In this document: in pieces, positions 38,201-53,200 of the stretch | Position numbering within the stretch: position 1 is the first letter of the stretch | Layout: each line of letters opens with the position of its first letter | From: Trileptium ribeirensis | Lineage: Eukaryota > Nematoda > Enoplea > Enoplida > Thoracostomopsidae | Direction: 5' to 3' | NCBI GenBank assembly: GCA_030248225.1 | Contig: JASANE010005251.1 | Span: 1-64,000 of the forward strand | DNA length: 64,000 nt | The notes under the pieces: generated by a model | Told to the model about the DNA's origin: nothing | The model's database searches: none | The model's input: the letters and a program-made list of their open reading frames with translations, nothing else | Made by a program: the position numbers and the translations under genes

Positions 38201-41200
38201 CATTCGCTGAAAATTTTGCCAGGGGGCATGAACGGGGGGCACATGTCCTGAACCGAGGGGAACCGAAAAATTCCAGCCCCCAATTTGGAGAGCCCAGTGC
38301 TACAAATACCAAATCTAAAACTTTGGCAACCCTGAACGTATTGAAAACCGTAAAAGCTCGTCGACCCTAAACACGAGTAGTAGTAGGATGATGGAGGGTT
38401 GAATGGTTACATTGACTATCCGCTCAGGCCAGAAGTGGCCCATTGCGAAACCCTGCATATATTTAAATTTTCAAAAAAGGTCTACTATGGAAACCTAAAA
38501 TTTTTTCGGTTGAAGATCAGGGGCATCTGTGTGAAGCAATACACCTTTACCAAAGAATTTCCTCCTTAAATCAACAAATTTACTACATTTGAGAATAAGG
38601 TGTGATGAAGTGCCAGCTTCATTTGGACACTAGTTGCAGGAATCATTTGCGAGAAGTTTCATGATATTTAAATGTTTATTCAGTAAACAATGTCCTGTTA
38701 TTGCTCTAACTGTTTGCATCATACGCTTTTTATTTAACTTGCGCACATAGGAGATAAATTCGTATTAATTCTAGGCACAAATATTAGAGTTTGGCGACAG
38801 GACGTACCGTCTTCCCAACTTTTATACCAATGCGTTTCGCACCACTGTTTAATGCAGTTAGTAACACTAATAAAACTAAACCCTACTGCAAGTTCACATC
38901 CATTAAATCTTGCGGATGCGCCACGTTTAGCAAGGTCATCAGCAATTTCATTACCTGTAAAATCACTATGTCCGGGAATCCATGCTAACGTTACTTGATT
39001 ACGTATATGTCAGTAGTTTATCTAGCGGCAGCCTACATTGCCTAACTGTATCAGACTTAACTGAGCAACTTGTCATAGCTTTAATAACACATTGACTATC
39101 ACTTAATATGATAACATGCTTCTTTTAACTCCTCTACCCATTAGTTGATATATACACTGATCAATGGCTATAACTTCTGATTGAAAAACACTACAATATT
39201 GACATAAAGGAAATTATACCATTGGGACCAGTTTGGAATATAAATCCCTGCACCTGAGCCCCTGGTATTATTTGTTACTACTACCCCAGCTGTATTAGCA
39301 TGATCCAACCGCGAACCGTCTGTAAAGCAAACTATTGCATTACCAGACATATGATCGTCTCGATTATAATCAGCTCTATTTGGTATAACAATTGAACAGT
39401 CGCAGTTGGACAAAAGTTTTTTTGCACCGGTCTGAAAACATGTTAATAATGGAAATTGCTTTAGTAGCAGTACTAGCAATCGTACAATATTCTGTGAGAA
39501 CGCACGAAGTAGTTGTTTTAGTCTCTAGATAACTAAACCATCATATCCAGCATAGCGGAAAACCTGTACATAGAACATTCTTCATACCGTGTACGCAATA
39601 CGTAGCCAAGATACTGACGACTGTGGCAATTGGGTTCATTGATCCTAAACCCATTGAAAATATTTGAAAAGTCGTGAAATATTCCTGCTGACTTTAGATA
39701 ACCGATCCTCGTTTTCTTATTCGTATAATCGTATTCACCTATCGAAAAACCTACATCTATACATCATTCTTGATGCCCTGCACGCAATACATAACCAAAC
39801 AAGTGAAAACACGCTACATTTTGGAAATCAGGTTCGTCGACCGTAAAACACTTGAAACCACATAAAAAGTTTAGCCAAGTTGGAATCTAGATAACGAAAC
39901 ATCGTATTCTGCGTACTTGATAACATAATATACACTCGTCGTAAGGTAAAAACACACAATAACATTCCGACTTCAAAAAATCAATGTTTTAGGCAAAAGG
40001 TGGATGAACCATGTTCAGGCCCAGAACGGCCCAACGTGTGGTCGCACAAAAAAGTTGTGGTCATAAAGTTGTAGGCCTCGATCGTGTGATTCTGTTCTTG
40101 TGATTAGGATAAGTCTCGGTTTTTCGATTCGATGTCTGCTCGGCGAGATATGGGTTGCAAAATACTGGTAGCCATATGGCTAGATTTGGCAAAGTACCAT
40201 TAAAATCTGTGTTTGCCATTTTGGACTCGTAAATCACAGTAGAAACTGTTCGCCTTTACCTAAAGGGAAGATCCTCATCACATTTGCTATCGAATAAAAA
40301 TTATTGAAACTCATCCATTCGAAGATAAGTTATGCGTGACAGAATGATAAAAAAACAAATTTTCACGGTCTTTTCCCTAGCGACCTCAGTGAAAACTGAA
40401 CCGGCTTCACTCGCTCCGTATCAGTAAGCGGCTATGAAATATTGGCATCTTCGAGAATATGACAAGTTGCGTTGCAAGTAAAGGAATACCGAGGGATTTG
40501 ATTGATATATTCCATTTTCCACAAGGTTCGTAATAATTGTTCTTATAGGTACAGCGTAGGTTTAGGATAGAGTGTAAATACATCGTAGTGCATACGGTAT
40601 ATAAATACCAATTATATCGTCAATTTTCGCACATAAGTTATTTCACAGTGCATACGTTCCATTTGTTATTCGTCGACAAACAGCTGCACTGCTGATTTCC
40701 AGTATACAGGTTGGACGCATCTAACAATTTTCGTCTCGGAATTTTACCAGAATTGGCTGCATTTTTAAAGGATCAAAACTGAGCAAGTCGCAGTGCTTCA
40801 AAATCCGAATGCACCGTTTCGTATGTGGGCTGCATATAGAGTGTTCTCATTGTATCCGATTAGATGGAGCATACATAATTTTATTGAAGTGATACAAAAA
40901 ATACACATACACGCTGCATACAGTAGGATCGGATACAATGTGAACGAACAGTCGTCTCACTTGGTTCCATATGTCTGGGTTCTTGCTAGGTCTTCCTCAT
41001 CTGCAGAGGTGCCGACTTGGGAGCCCTCTTTGGGCATTTGGAGCTTATAGCTAAAGGTCGGCAAATAAAAGTATAAAATTCAAAAAGTTTGGTCACTAAT
41101 TTTTATTAAATGTAAATTTATAAAACTCCAGATTTAGAATATTTTTTCATGATTACATAGGCAGCACAGATTTTCTAGGAGAGTACTGACCCGGAGCGAC

Positions 41201-44200
41201 TTATGCACGCGAGCACGGTTTGGAAAACCTCCTGATTAGAAGTTGTGTACCTAATATTTTGAACTGGATAGCTACAAATCTGGTGAACCTGCAACAGCTG
41301 AAATTTTGTAAAATACAGTCACCAGTAGTGCTCTTATCAAAGAATTGCTAGCTACTTACCTAACTACTCATTTGTCGTTGGACGTGATACGCTATTGCAA
41401 AAATCCAGCTTCTACTGAGACGTTAAAAATGAACCTCCAACTTCAAGGGAATTGGTCAAAGTTGAGCTCAAAATTTAAGCAAAAAGTTTGAAGGTTTCAA
41501 CACGCGTTAATTTATCATTAGTCCAATGCTAAGGTGATTGTTGTACTCTATTATTTCAACACCCAGCCGGCATAACATCTATCTTCTGCCAGCAGAGAAG
41601 AAAAATACTGCTCAGAGCTCGCTTTCAAAATTAGTATTCTGATTGCGGTTTCTAACAGTAATATTTTAAGTAGTAGTATGTAGTAAATATATTTATGGTT
41701 CGCCTGTCCGCAGTGTGTGGGATTCCCCACCTTCCAACTCTCGTCATGTTCGTGAGATTTTCCCCAGTGTCCGCCCACCCCACCCCTCACTCGGTCGACC
41801 GATACCCCCATGTTCAACTAAATCCGAAAATTTTTATGTATCCAAACTGATGTTTTTCTATGCAAAATGTTTTTAGATATTAATTACCACCACTTCTAGT
41901 ACTAAACGTCGTCTTAAGGCTTGAAAATACATGCGCGGCAGTAAAACTACATGAAAATATGGAAATATCAGTATTTTTAAGCAAAATTTATTCCCACCCT
42001 ACTTTGAAATTTTCTCCGAGAATGAACATACGGGCCTCCATAGTCCTCCCGCTTTTCGGAGTGCTGTGGACAGGACAGTATGGAAATTAAGTATCATTAA
42101 TCTCTGATGGGAAATTCTATTACTGGAAAAAATTTTGATGTTTGCGATGCTTGAAAAGAACTATGGTATTGGTTGAACCACCCCGGAGCTGTACTTAACC
42201 GATAAATACCCAAAATAACGAATTTTTGTCCAAATTTGAGACGCTGTGCCGGTGTAATAGTTCAACCGATTTTCCTCTCATTACCTAGTCGTGCACTACC
42301 CATCGGTGCTGTCAAATTTGGTCTTCATTCCATAAATATCGAGCCATGGGGTTAGATACTTTTTGGTTACTTTTGTGCAGTAGACGGGGCTATCTTATCT
42401 ATGACAAATACATTAATATAATGTATTGACCGCAAGCTCATATATTTTTATATGTAATACTATGTTTTGATAAGGACCATAGTGATGATATTCACAGGAC
42501 CACAGTGCTGATGCTTTTGATGAGTACTGCTATATTTAATTGAGGCTTCGAATTTGTGTGCCTTTATTATGAACAATTTGGTTAAGCCCTCCCAAGGTCT
42601 GACTCAGGCCATTAGCGTTTGCTGTGCCGTCGTATGTTTCGCCTCACTTTAGCATAGTTGTTATTTATCAAAGTTCTTTATTATGTACTGTTTGCTGTGC
42701 TAAAACGTAATAATAGTCGTTGGAAACTGTGTGATTGTGTTTTGCAAAGCGTTCCTGATTACAAATTCGAGGTCTTAATCGAAATTTAGTAGCATAACTG
42801 AGTACACCAGAACGCTATACTTTTTATATAGAAAACTATAATTGCTGGCCTATGGCGTAGCCTTATGTGTAACTGACTTCTCCAAAGTAAGTTGGGGGGG
42901 TGACATTTTTCGGTGCCGTAAGACAAAACGAGTGTTCCTAGCAAAATTTTCGTTCCCACTCGCAAAAGTCTTGGCTTCCCATGGTAAAACACGCCCTTCT
43001 GACATAAAACTCCGAAATTATTTTATACCAATCCCTTTCTGAAGTTAAAATTTTGATAGTTTTTGTTAAAAATTTGTTGAAAACTTGGTTTTAACTTAAA
43101 TAGAGGCATTTTTACACCGTTTGTAAGGCTAGTTATTAACGTTTTTACCTTTTCGCTGAAAACTATTAAGTTTTGAAAATTTTAACATTTCGAACCCCTG
43201 CCTCACTCATCCTCAGTTCAAGCCTGGGAACCAACAGTTCACATCCTCGGCAAAATCAGGCGCCACCAATTTCCAAACCAGGGTCCCAATTCATACCCCT
43301 TGGCAAAATTTTCAACGTATGGAGACGCCAGTAATAGATATTTAGCACAGAAACCACCGTGTTGTATGTTTAATATTAGTCAAACTATTTGTTTATAATA
43401 TTTCTTGCATTTTTTAATGAGGCCGCGACACTGTTGTTTCAGCACAACCTTGACAAGTTAGCCACGATGTCAGCGGCCGGCTGCGCTTCGTTTTTTCGTC
43501 CGTTCAATCTTGAATCGTCATTAAATCTTATGAACAGCAATAAAATCGAGCAATCCTCTACAAAATATTCAAATTTGGTCAATCGATATTACGATCCTAC
43601 TTTCTATTTGAATTTATTACGCACACGTCCAAGAATTCGAGGTGAGCTGTATGTATCATTATTTAAACAAAAATCTGAAGCATTGATAAAAAATCGTAAC
43701 TCTTGTTGGTGTAAGTTTTGCTTTGTCCTTTTGCTGAGTTAAGAAAATCTTTTTTTCCGTTCGGTTTTGCGGTGTAAAGCATAACCTAATTTATTTTCCA
43801 GAAACAGGTGTCCAGTGCACAGATCTAATAGGTATATCATGCTGAAACGTAAACAGCTGCCCACCGAAACGTCTTGAATACTGCCTCGTAGTGTAATGTA
43901 GTATTATATATATAGAGGTCGTTAATAACTACATATTTTTGTTAAAGTTGCTCACATTGTTAGATTAGCGAATATCAGTTAAAGTCTCAGTTATTAAATA
44001 CACGGTATATAAATTCGCAAAGCACCTTTATGATGGGGGGTTGGTGAAATTTACGAAATTTCTATTAAAATACATAAAATCTTAAAAAAACTTATTAATA
44101 TTAAAATAATTCTGTTTTGAATTTTTTGAAATTCACAACTTCATTGATGTCGAACACGAATCGATGTTATATTTTATTGACAAAAATAGTATTTTTAGCT

Positions 44201-47200
44201 CAGCAAGAAATTTTCATAGTTTGTGGCAATCAATAAATTGTAACCTTATGCATAGTGAGATCAAAGGTCGAAAAACATAACAAACGTATTCTTTAGTAAA
44301 ACATTGTCATAATCTGTGACTTACTGAAAATTCAATGTTATTCTCTGTTAGAATATTATTATATTTTCCCACAACATAATAAAAGATTTTGGTTGAGTTT
44401 CCGATAAGTATTCGGCCAAATACAAGGGCGTAGCCAGGAATTTTGAAAGGGGGGGGGTCGCGGCCCATATTGGGTACCTAAAAGGGGGAGGTTCGGGGGG
44501 GTCGCGCTCAGAAATGTGAAAGCGGGTCCAGAATTGATATATTAAGTACGCCATAAATAAGTAAAAAAATGCAACTGTTGCCAAAATAGCGAATTTTAAT
44601 ACAAAAATGTGAAGTTTGGTCAAAAATACGGTTGAAAGTAATTGTTTTCTAGTGCGAGATAGTTTTAGGACAATTTCCGGCATGATTTTCAACAGGAATC
44701 GTTTAAAAAAAATTTTGTTTGGGTTAAGCCAAAAGGGGGGTCGTGACCCCCGCAACCCCCCCCACCGGCTACGCCCTTGGCCGAATAGCGACTACTCGGT
44801 ATTCGGCCGAATAGTTATCCGAGGACACCGAATACCGAATATTCGGTGTTCCGTGAAAAAGTAAAAAAAAAACAGCATCGTTGTGCATCAATGTTATAAA
44901 GTTAAAAATTAACTAACCCCGCGTTGCTGGATCTTCCTTGTTGACATCCGGCAAGGCAACGGTCGTCGGTCGAGTTCAGGCCCCCCCACCGGCTACGCCC
45001 TTGGCCGAATAGCGACTACTCGGTATTCGGCCGAATAGTTATCCGAGGACACCGAATACCGAATATTCGGTGTTCCGTGAAAAAGTAAAAAAAAACAGCA
45101 TCGTTGTGCATCAATGTTATAAAGTTAAAAATTAACTAACCCCGCGTTTCTGGATCTTCCTTGTTGACATCCGGCAAGGCAACGGTCGTCGGTCGAGTTC
45201 AGGTACTATACCGTGCCCAAAGCACAAGCAAATACCAACCAAAGTATCCAGGAATGCAGTACCTTTTCGTTCAAAATAGATCACACGCGTCAGTCGGGTC
45301 AGTGAACCTCAGGCGACTCTATAGGTATATCACTCACCGGTAATTAGGAATGTACCGAATATTAGTAGTAACACGCCGCCAACGCGAAGCCACGGAATCG
45401 GAGAAGACATAATGCACAGGTATTCGGCCAAATATATATACATGAACCGAATATTCGATATTCGGTCGAATATTCGGTATTCGGTGAAATTTGGTATTCG
45501 GCACATCCCTAGAAACATCTGAAATTTTTTTATCGTTTCTGTCATTCATGAATCATCTTCGGATGGATGGATTTCGGTAGTTTATTTATTCGATAGCAAA
45601 AGTAAGGAGCATGTGCCGTTAGTTGGACGCTAACAGCTCGGGCCCAATCTTCTGGGTCAAAATGGCAAAAGCAGGTTTTTAAGGGTTGTTTGCCAAGCTG
45701 TGGTGCCGAATATGCTTCTTCAACCCTTGGCTAGAAATATTGATTTTTCAATTTTCGGCATGTTATTGCATGTTTTTACCTACCAAAGAGTTCCTATTAG
45801 GTTATCAAGCACACTGGAATACAATGGCTTTGCTATATAGAGTCTAACTTGACTATATTATACCTGTTCATGGTGTTTCGAGGGTTTTACGGTCGATGAA
45901 TCCGATTTTCGATTTTCCCCAGGGTATCAAGAGTGGTCGCTATAGGTTTTTCTGAACACCGAATAAAATGATTTGATTATTTTGAGTCTAGCGTGCATAT
46001 ATATTTCAACCGTTTTCGTTTGTTTTTAATTTGTTTAGGGTCAATTAACTCGATTTCCTGAACATAGTCTGTCTTCAGTTGTTTGGTTAAGTGTTGCGTA
46101 CACGTCTTCAAGAATTGTATCATAAAGGTTTGCCTGTAGGCTGAATACGATGGCTTGGTTATCTAAAGACCAGCACAAATAATGTATGGGTTGTCCTGAT
46201 TTTATGATTTTCAATGGATTCAGGATTCAAGAGCTTTTTAGGGTGGTACATACGTCAAATACAGCCTGTTTCAGGTGGTTAAACAAGATGATACCTTAAT
46301 AATGAAACCACCATTGCCCCGTTTCACCCTCGCTTGCGAGTTACTAGTATTAATACATAATATACGCATATCATATATGTAAAATATTTGCCTGTTCCTA
46401 TTGACCTTCCCCCTCGAACGCTGGGTTCGACTTGACGCCGAGAGTCCGTCTATTCTAGCTTTTCCACAGTGTCAAAATTTATCGGGAGACTAACCAGTGG
46501 CTTTCGGTTCATGAACAGGGGAGCCGAACCATGGGGGCAGCTGTCAGAACTGGTGGTTGACAATTACAGGGTCGTCCCCCTGGTTCATAGAATTTTGCGT
46601 TATATTAATTTCTTCATTATTGCGATTTTTGTTCAAATTTCGGCACCAATTCAAGACTCTATTTGCAACATATTTCAATGAATATTCAATTGTAGCGCCA
46701 CGTTTTTAGGGTTCAAAAACTTAAACCACCTTTCACGTCACATGTTTGGTTAATAGTCAATACTGAACGGGGGGGGGCGACTAAATATATTGGGAAGAGC
46801 TTCTTACAAACCGGGGGAGACCAAGTATGGCGCAGGCTTCTTTTCACCCTCACCAGTGAGAAGCCAGCTATTACCAGAGGCCTGTCGAAACACTTGTATA
46901 TTCGACGAACTTTGGTTTTAGAAGATCAGTTTGAATTTAGAGTTCTTGTTCTTTAAATAGTTATTTTAAAACGAATTTCCACGTTTTCGTGGAACTAAAT
47001 TCCCGGTGAGTACAAAATTTTCGTGATGCAAAAATACCATTTTATATAATGTAGATTGCTTTACATAAGATGTATGGTAGTGCAATTTGAAAAATGCAGT
47101 TCATTTTCTTTAAATTTATAGTGCATTCATGAGACTGATACGATTAAGAGCTAATTATTACTATTTTTCGCACTTTAAAAATGCATTTATGAACTCACGA

Positions 47201-50200
47201 CGACTGTATTTGGTAGGTTGAAGAGTGCGCAACAAAACCGTGGTTAGTAAACAAACCATTTTGCTTTCCAGGTGCTCGCATACCTGCTGTCGTTTGTTAT
47301 AAAGTTGCGTCGTGTCGCGCATTTATTTATCCGGAGTTGCTTCCGATGTCTGGTCCGAACTCTTTAAAATCTCGAGACACAAAAAAGAAGAAAAGGACAA
47401 AAATAAAAAGAAGCCTACAGAAGAAATGCGCACAAATGTATCGCTTTAGTGATGCTGAAAAACGGTATGATAAATAAATTATGTCAGTTATTTGTATTTA
47501 CGGTTTTTCTCATATGTCGCAATATTGTACGTTTTTATCTCTGTCTCTAGCTCGACTAGGCTCTTCATGAACCATGTCAGGCTCGGCTCTTCATACACCA
47601 TATCTGGCTCTTCTGATTGAAAGCCAGGCTCTGCTTGACTTTTAGGTTCCTAATAATAAAAGATTGTGATTCAAGAAAGAACATAGTTTACACATGAACT
47701 ATATTCTATGACTTTTAAGAGCCGAACTGAGATTATCTCAGCAGTTATTGCTGTTTGGTGACTATTGTATTATACATTATAAAGCTACATCAGATGGACT
47801 AAAATACGGTAATTTTCTCTATTTTGGCTAAAAAATCCATAAATATTTATTTGGCGTCAAATACTCAAAATTTCCGCTTAAAGTATAATTACGATCCGTT
47901 ACCAATTTAGACTGAATTGCACTTTTTTGATGTTTCTGACGGTTACTGTAGTTAATGGTCACCCAGTTCAACTGGGTGAACTCCAGAGGAACTGGGAGAA
48001 TTGCCTGCAGGTATTTTCTGTTCCCCTCCCTGTTCCGAACTGGGGACCCCACCTCCAGGTCATCGCCAGGTATAATTTTGGTAGTATGGATACAAGTACA
48101 AAAGACCTTTTTATGACCTTAGCACTACGGACTACATGCATGAGGCCCGGTTCTCACGGACAGAATTTAGGTTCTGGCTCGACTCCGATCTTCATAAACC
48201 ATGTCCGCCTCGGCTCTAGGCTAAATTCTCACCTCTACTCTGCTGCTCTTGAAGCCATATTTTGTTTTGGTAACCGTTTTCTCTTAGTAAAGAGAATTTT
48301 CATTGTGGTCTTTGTTTTAGTGAGTTTGCCATGGAAAATGTCAAATTTTCATAAAATTTATGCGAAGCTGATAGGTACAAAAAATAAGGATTATAGGCTT
48401 AAGAACTGGGCTCTCCATTCGCTGAAAATTTTGCCAGGGGTCATGAACCAGGGCCCCCTCTGGTTCCGAACCGAGGGACGCTCGATTTTGCCAGGGGGTA
48501 TTTTGTCAAGAAAAAGGTAAAAATCGTCTTAGAAACACTACCAAAACGCTGTTGATAGTGAGAAAAAGCGATTTTGAAGCAATTTTTGACAAAATTTACG
48601 AAATTTTTGGCATCAGAACGGAATTTTAGTGCAAATTTTGATTATATTTTTTTGTATTTTGGACCAGTCGGAAACAAAAAAATTTCTAAGAGGCAACGAA
48701 CCGGGCGGAGCCCAAAATTCTGCCAGGGGGCATGAACCGGGAGCACTTGGTCTGAACCAGGGGGACAGAAAAATGCCAGGCCCGCTAACATCCAATTTGG
48801 AGAGCCAAGAAGAAAGCTTTTGTTGAAACGGAGCAATCGGGGTTTCTACCGATTGTCAGGTGGACGGATTTTGACAAAATTTTGCGCCACGGCAAAAGTG
48901 ATGATGATGTGTTGTGCCCACTAGTGGAACACTAAGAGTGTGGACCCAAGCTTTTCAATCAAAATGACAAATCATGGTCTTTAGTCATATCTGGCCATAT
49001 CGATACGAGTGTTTCCCAGTCCATATCTCGTGGCTTAGACTTCGCATCGAAAAATGAAGACCACCATCCAGAATCAGCTCATCTACAACTTTTTTGTGGA
49101 CCACTCCTTGGGTTACTGTGAGCCTGAATATGGTTCATCGACCCTTTGCCAGAAATTTTCGACGTGTGTGTTTTAACCTTACAACGAATTCTATGAGATT
49201 ACCGAGCACGCTGAATACAATGGCTTTGTTATTTAGAATTCTGCTTGGCTTGAGCGTTTAGATGGTTTAAAGTCTAATGAACCCGATTTTTAGGATGTAA
49301 TTTGCTTCATTTACCTGGTTTACATTGCTTCCTGGGCATCTAGAATAGCCTATTATATGGTTTTTCGATAGGCTGAACGTTATTTGCTACTTTAGCCCAC
49401 TTGAGTACTAGTCTAAGACCTACCAATTCCATAGTGAGACACTAGTCGGTTAACGTTTAAACTGTGGTTCCTAACTGCAAGTGTTCACCCAATTATTTAT
49501 TTAGTTTATAATACACCATACATACGCAGTAGGACATAATATATACAATATACACAGAAAAAGTTACGTTTACTCCACAATACGATACAGTACTCCAAAT
49601 TATACACACAATATACCATCCCCGATTGTTAATATTATTCAATCACTTGATTACACCGTTCGCGTGAAGTGAGGCCCCAAGCTCACTGTGCATCCTTTAA
49701 ATAAACTTTTATAGACCTAATTTTAAGAACACAAATATACCTGGTTCTCAGGTGACCTTAAAGCGTTAAATTTTATTATGATTGCTGCCAATGTACCTAC
49801 TGATTCTTGGACTTTGAAATTCGCTTTCTAACATAAATTTTAATGTTTGTGTTATAGAACACCGTTTTCTAACTCGGAAACCCATATACATAACGAATTT
49901 TAAGAATTTTTGAGAAAAACCAGCAGAAATACCCTTACATATCCGCTAATGTAAGCGTAACAGTTAAAGCACCCAATGTCTACACTCAAATCCGATTTGT
50001 TTACACACTGTAGCCGTAACACGAAAATTTATTTTAAACTCTCCGTAAACCTAACTTTCATTAAAATTTACAATTTTTATTCTAAAATGATTTCAAAGTT
50101 TGCTCGAGGTGATGTCCACTATAATCTTTGGCCTATCGATCAAAGTGCACCAAACTTGGCATGGAGTACCTCTAACGTGCCTGCCTAGTGGAGTTTGACA

Positions 50201-53200
50201 TAAAAACTATTTTGGCACAGTCGTCCCCCATGCCAGTTACGGCCACAATTATACAAATTATATTTTCTAGCTTATAGTGCTAGTGCATTTGAAATTTTAC
50301 AGCAAGCTGAACGTGATGCCTTATACACATAAACATATCACACGTCAATGTCACAAAACATTATGTGCCGTAATCATGCAAAACGGTGCAGTAAATCATT
50401 ATACATAAAACTATTCACTTAGAACACGCTCATGTAAACAATTTCACTTTATATACCACATACACTAATATACAGATACACAGCAGCTTGTAGAAAACAC
50501 ACATATGTAAATAACAAGGATGCCGTAAACCTCTAGATTTTCCCACAAGACTTTTCCCACGGTATATAGGTATAAAATAAGCATAAGATAATAAGGTCAG
50601 ATGAGTAGGAATAAACAAATGAACACTGGTTCACTACGTCACACTTGGGCATTTAGTGCACTAAATTTAATATTTATCAAATTTTATCAAACAGTCTTGT
50701 AGAAAAGAATGATAGCCCATAATATCATTTGGTGCCAAATATATTGCCCTCAAATTGTGTACTGCTTTAGCGACGTCCAAACTATGGGTTTGACGTCGGC
50801 GGTCGAAGCGCATTTTCATTAGTTACTAGGGCGGTTTAATCATATAGCTGTATATTACTTAGTTCTATGTTGGTTTTGTTTTTGGCACGTTTGTTTTTCT
50901 CAAACAAGACTTAGTCTAGTTTTACAGTAGTTGGGATTTCGCCAATCGGGGCGCTTATGTATCGAGAGTCTAGCTCGAATATTTCCTACCCTTCAGTCGT
51001 TTTCAAAAGTACTGGGGTCGACGAACTCGATTTATAGACTAAGCATTATAAGCCTATCAGGAGCTCTTAATGTTTTAGGGTGGTACCTGCATCAAGCATA
51101 ACATCTGTTACTACATGTAATCAGAACGTAAAGTAACGTAGTAGAGATTGTGTGTTGCAAAGCAACACACGTGGGTGAAAGCTTTTAAATTCCGTGTGTG
51201 TGTGATCGCCCATAACCCTGGAATGACTTAGCTGATTTTCATGAGCTTGGGCTCATTTGACCGTCATAGTCCTTATACCGTGTACATCTCCGAGCGTTTT
51301 TTGATTTGGGGTCTGGTTTCGGGGTCAGGGGTCAAAATGAGGGTTTTCTCCCATTTTAGTACCCTTCACGGAAGCAATGTTATTTTTATCTTAACTTTCG
51401 AATTTTTCTCTGGTTGGTTTTGTATCATAGTAAAATGATAAACACCGATGCCTCTTTTTTGTTTTTCGGTTAAGGCTACGGTTGTGGAGTTATGGGGTTT
51501 GAGGTATGGCACCCTCGTTGTTCCTCGTCCCAAAATTAGAAAATTTGTTATGGCGATCTGGAGGGCTGAAAAGTTTTACTTGGGGTTTTTTGGCATGGGA
51601 AACTCATTACCAGTGTTGATTTTGCTCTGCGACACATGGTTCCATGGGAACGGGTGTGTGGCGCCCCCAACGGTTCATCGACCCGAAATTCCAAATTTTA
51701 TTGTGACCTCCTGGAAGGCTGATATCTTACACTTGAGGGGGGATTGCCGGTGTTAATTTTGTTCCAACTTGTACGGTATTGTGTGATATCTACATATAGC
51801 ATATCGAAGTCTACTATGGAGAGCTGATTGGCTGTGCACGCAAAAGGCGTAGGTGTACCTATGCTTCACTACGTTTTTAAATCTCGATAGAGTTGCTAGT
51901 GCTAAGCTATAAATTAAATCACGCTGGTTCGGTTTCACACTCGCTTGTAACAAGCAATTTGACGGTCTGGACAATTGAGTTGACAGCGGAGGCACGGAAA
52001 TAAATGTATTCACTCCAATGTATTTTCTTTCAATGTTTGCACTTGCAATTTATTTTCTTAAAACTTTTTTATAACTCAAACATAATATTAACTTATATAA
52101 AATGTGAAGCGCCGAATGTTTTCTGCGACCTAGAAAAGCTGTATACACGCACCGCATAGCTTATACAAATCACAATAGTCATTAGAGATGATCGGGTATC
52201 AAGTTCGATAACTCCTATCGATATTGCAGTGTATAGCCACGACACTGATATAAAATTATTGCTGTTACCTATCATCCAATATTGCTTGCCTAACTGTTGG
52301 TTTACGCTTTGTAACATTTCTAACTCATACGTCTCCAAATTATTATGTGGTTTTCTTTTGCAGGTTATTGGTTCTGGGATATGCTCAGTTTTGTCACTTG
52401 GATGGATCCTTATGTAGCGCCATGATCCAGCAACATTTGCTTCCGCGATTACCGCTGCGTACCATTAGAAATGCAGTTTATTATTTTGTTGAACGGGGCA
52501 AGCTTTCTGAGATGAAAGTTAGTTTCAAAAAATTTTGCTTGGAATAACACTTTAGCATGGCCGCGTTATCTTTAGCAGGTGTTTTTTTATAGTTTTTCAC
52601 CTTCATTTTTTGTAGTGGCTGCCGAAAAATTAAAATAGGGAATATGGAGAATTTTCTAACAAAATGCTGGTTGAACGAAGTATTTGAGATTGATAAGCTG
52701 TCAGTGCGCCACAATTGACATGGCGACGCATTACGCAATGCTATTATAGGAATCGTCTATGGCTCAATCATTTTCGATCTTTCACGGTATGTATTTTCAA
52801 ACCGATAGCAGCACTTGTGCGGGGCTGGTATGAAATGCAGCGATCGCTTTACAATCACTGTGATGTAGAGTTTTGTGTTAAACTGGAAATTTGTTTTGTA
52901 GTGTGCTAAGTTCTGCAATCTGGCCGCAAAAATCTGTTAAACTTACTATTACATTACTGTAACCATCAAAGAAACGCTGTAAATATTCGTCACATTCATT
53001 ATTTGAGCTCTCCACATTGGGGTGTGGGCCCCTGCAAAAACGGTGTGCACCAGGTTCGTGCCCTTCGGGCAAAATTTTGAGCTACCCCTGGTTCATCGCC
53101 TATTGGCAAAATGTTTTAGTTTCCACAGTTTTCAAAAACACCCCAAATGACATAAAATTTGTAGCATAATTCCGTACTAAAATATCGTAAATTATGTATC

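Noticed and set aside
43711..43716. GTAAGT as donor of exon 12
   Set aside because: It is the stronger consensus but leaves no open frame into the microexon or into exon 14.
47927..48520. 197-codon open frame, one of the longest in the window
   Set aside because: It runs from unclassified repeat into the GGCTCTCC foldback element and has no recognisable domain.
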